Notes under the pieces: model-generated
Told to the model about the DNA's origin: nothing
Seen by the model: only the letters and a program-made list of their open reading frames with translations
Databases searched by the model: none
Source: Tannerella sp.
GTDB lineage: Bacteria; Bacteroidota; Bacteroidia; Bacteroidales; Tannerellaceae
DNA: 5,640 bases
NCBI GenBank assembly: GCA_031272655.1
Contig: JAISTJ010000213.1
Coordinates: 1 to 5,640, forward strand
Reading direction: 5' to 3'
Made by a program: the position numbers and the translations under genes
Part shown: positions 5,290 through 5,640 of the stretch, piece after piece
How the letters are laid out: the number at the start of each line of letters is the position of its first letter
How positions within the stretch are numbered: position 1 is the first letter of the stretch

Positions 5290-5640
5290 CTATTTATTCC
5301 AAACCCGTGGCGCCGGCACTTTCGGCAGCGGCTTACGGGTCTTGAGTTGCTGCATCACTTCTTCTATGGCGCGGTCTAACTGCTCGTCCTCGCCGTTCCA
5401 TTCTTTGATCGGGTCGTTATCTATCATAATATCAGGGTCAACGCCGTGATTTTCTATTATCCAGTTGCCGTCCATATCGTAGCTTGTGAAGAACGGAACA
5501 CGCAGGTCGGTGCCGTCAATAAACGGCAGCGAACCGCTGATGCCGATGATGCCGCCCCAAGTGCGCGTACCTATCAGTTTGCCGATGCCGAGCGCGCGGA
5601 AGCCCCACGGGAACAGGTCGCCGTCGGACGCCGAATATTT
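5290..5640 (-). CDS. Tricorn-type S41 serine peptidase, C-terminal fragment (5' end outside window)
   Basis: The frame is open from the right edge (5640) to the TAG at 5292-5290 and gives 116 residues. The Met at 5475 is internal, since the frame continues upstream with strong similarity to the family. The segment KYSASDGDLFPWGFR holds the likely nucleophile (Ser5 of the fragment) followed by Asp, as in tricorn core protease (Ser965-Asp966). LIGTRTWGGIIGISG and LPFIDGTDLRVP are typical of the S41 catalytic core. Glu63 in IIENHGVDPD lies 58 residues after the serine, the same spacing as Ser965 to Glu1023 of tricorn. The last part, DEQLDRAIEEVMQQLK with a proline-rich tail, is the usual C-terminus. 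Full-length members are about 1000 residues with N-terminal beta-propeller domains and degrade peptides; those parts lie outside. It converges with the regulator operon and appears unrelated to it. Confidence 0.93.
   Translation of the reverse strand, partial: KYSASDGDLFPWGFRALGIGKLIGTRTWGGIIGISGSLPFIDGTDLRVPFFTSYDMDGNWIIENHGVDPDIMIDNDPIKEWNGEDEQLDRAIEEVMQQLKTRKPLPKVPAPRVWNK

Noticed and set aside
5290..5475. A 61-residue small gene starting at the Met at 5475
   Set aside because: The same frame continues upstream to the window edge with the S41 catalytic serine motif, so this Met is internal to the tricorn-type peptidase.

Overview
The window looks like a chromosomal segment from a member of the Bacteroidota, most likely Bacteroidales. 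The evidence is: both usable promoters fit the Bacteroidetes sigma pattern (TAnnTTTG at -7, with a TTTG-like element at -33); there are no Shine-Dalgarno sequences before the starts, only A-rich leaders; there is a lipoprotein with an acidic stretch after its lipid cysteine; and there is a sensor kinase built as periplasmic TPR repeats, one membrane helix and a cytoplasmic kinase. No species can be named from the sequence alone.

Layout. On the minus strand, reading leftwards from about 1951, a two-gene operon encodes an outer-membrane-type lipoprotein of unknown function (917-1951) and, 12 bases downstream, a secreted protein with two bacterial Ig-like (BIG2-type) domains and a putative-Ig (He_PIG-like) domain. 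The second gene runs off the left edge of the window (1-904). A 227-base divergent intergenic region (1952-2178) holds one promoter for each direction, two copies of an 18-base palindrome centred 34 bases apart, and phased A-tracts. On the plus strand a three-gene operon follows: TPR sensor histidine kinase (2179-4209), NarL/LuxR-type response regulator (4222-4872) and a small MmcQ/YjbR-family protein (4891-5256), with gaps of only 12 and 18 bases. A 33-base convergent spacer holds a short inverted-repeat element. The right end is the C-terminal part of a tricorn-type S41 peptidase on the minus strand (5290-5640), entering from the right edge.

How the parts may work together (inference). The kinase and regulator look like a complete phosphorelay pair. 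The two palindromes lie just upstream of the promoter of the divergent lipoprotein/Ig-domain operon. The nearer one is centred about 43 bases before the predicted transcription start, where an activator touching RNA polymerase would sit. The simplest model is that the regulator binds the paired palindromes and switches on the cell-surface operon in response to an envelope signal sensed by the TPR domain. The main points of interest are this regulatory arrangement, the uncharacterised lipoprotein/Ig pair, and the pairing of a HisKA-type kinase with a NarL-type regulator. Nothing in the window shows a mobile element, CRISPR array or RNA gene.
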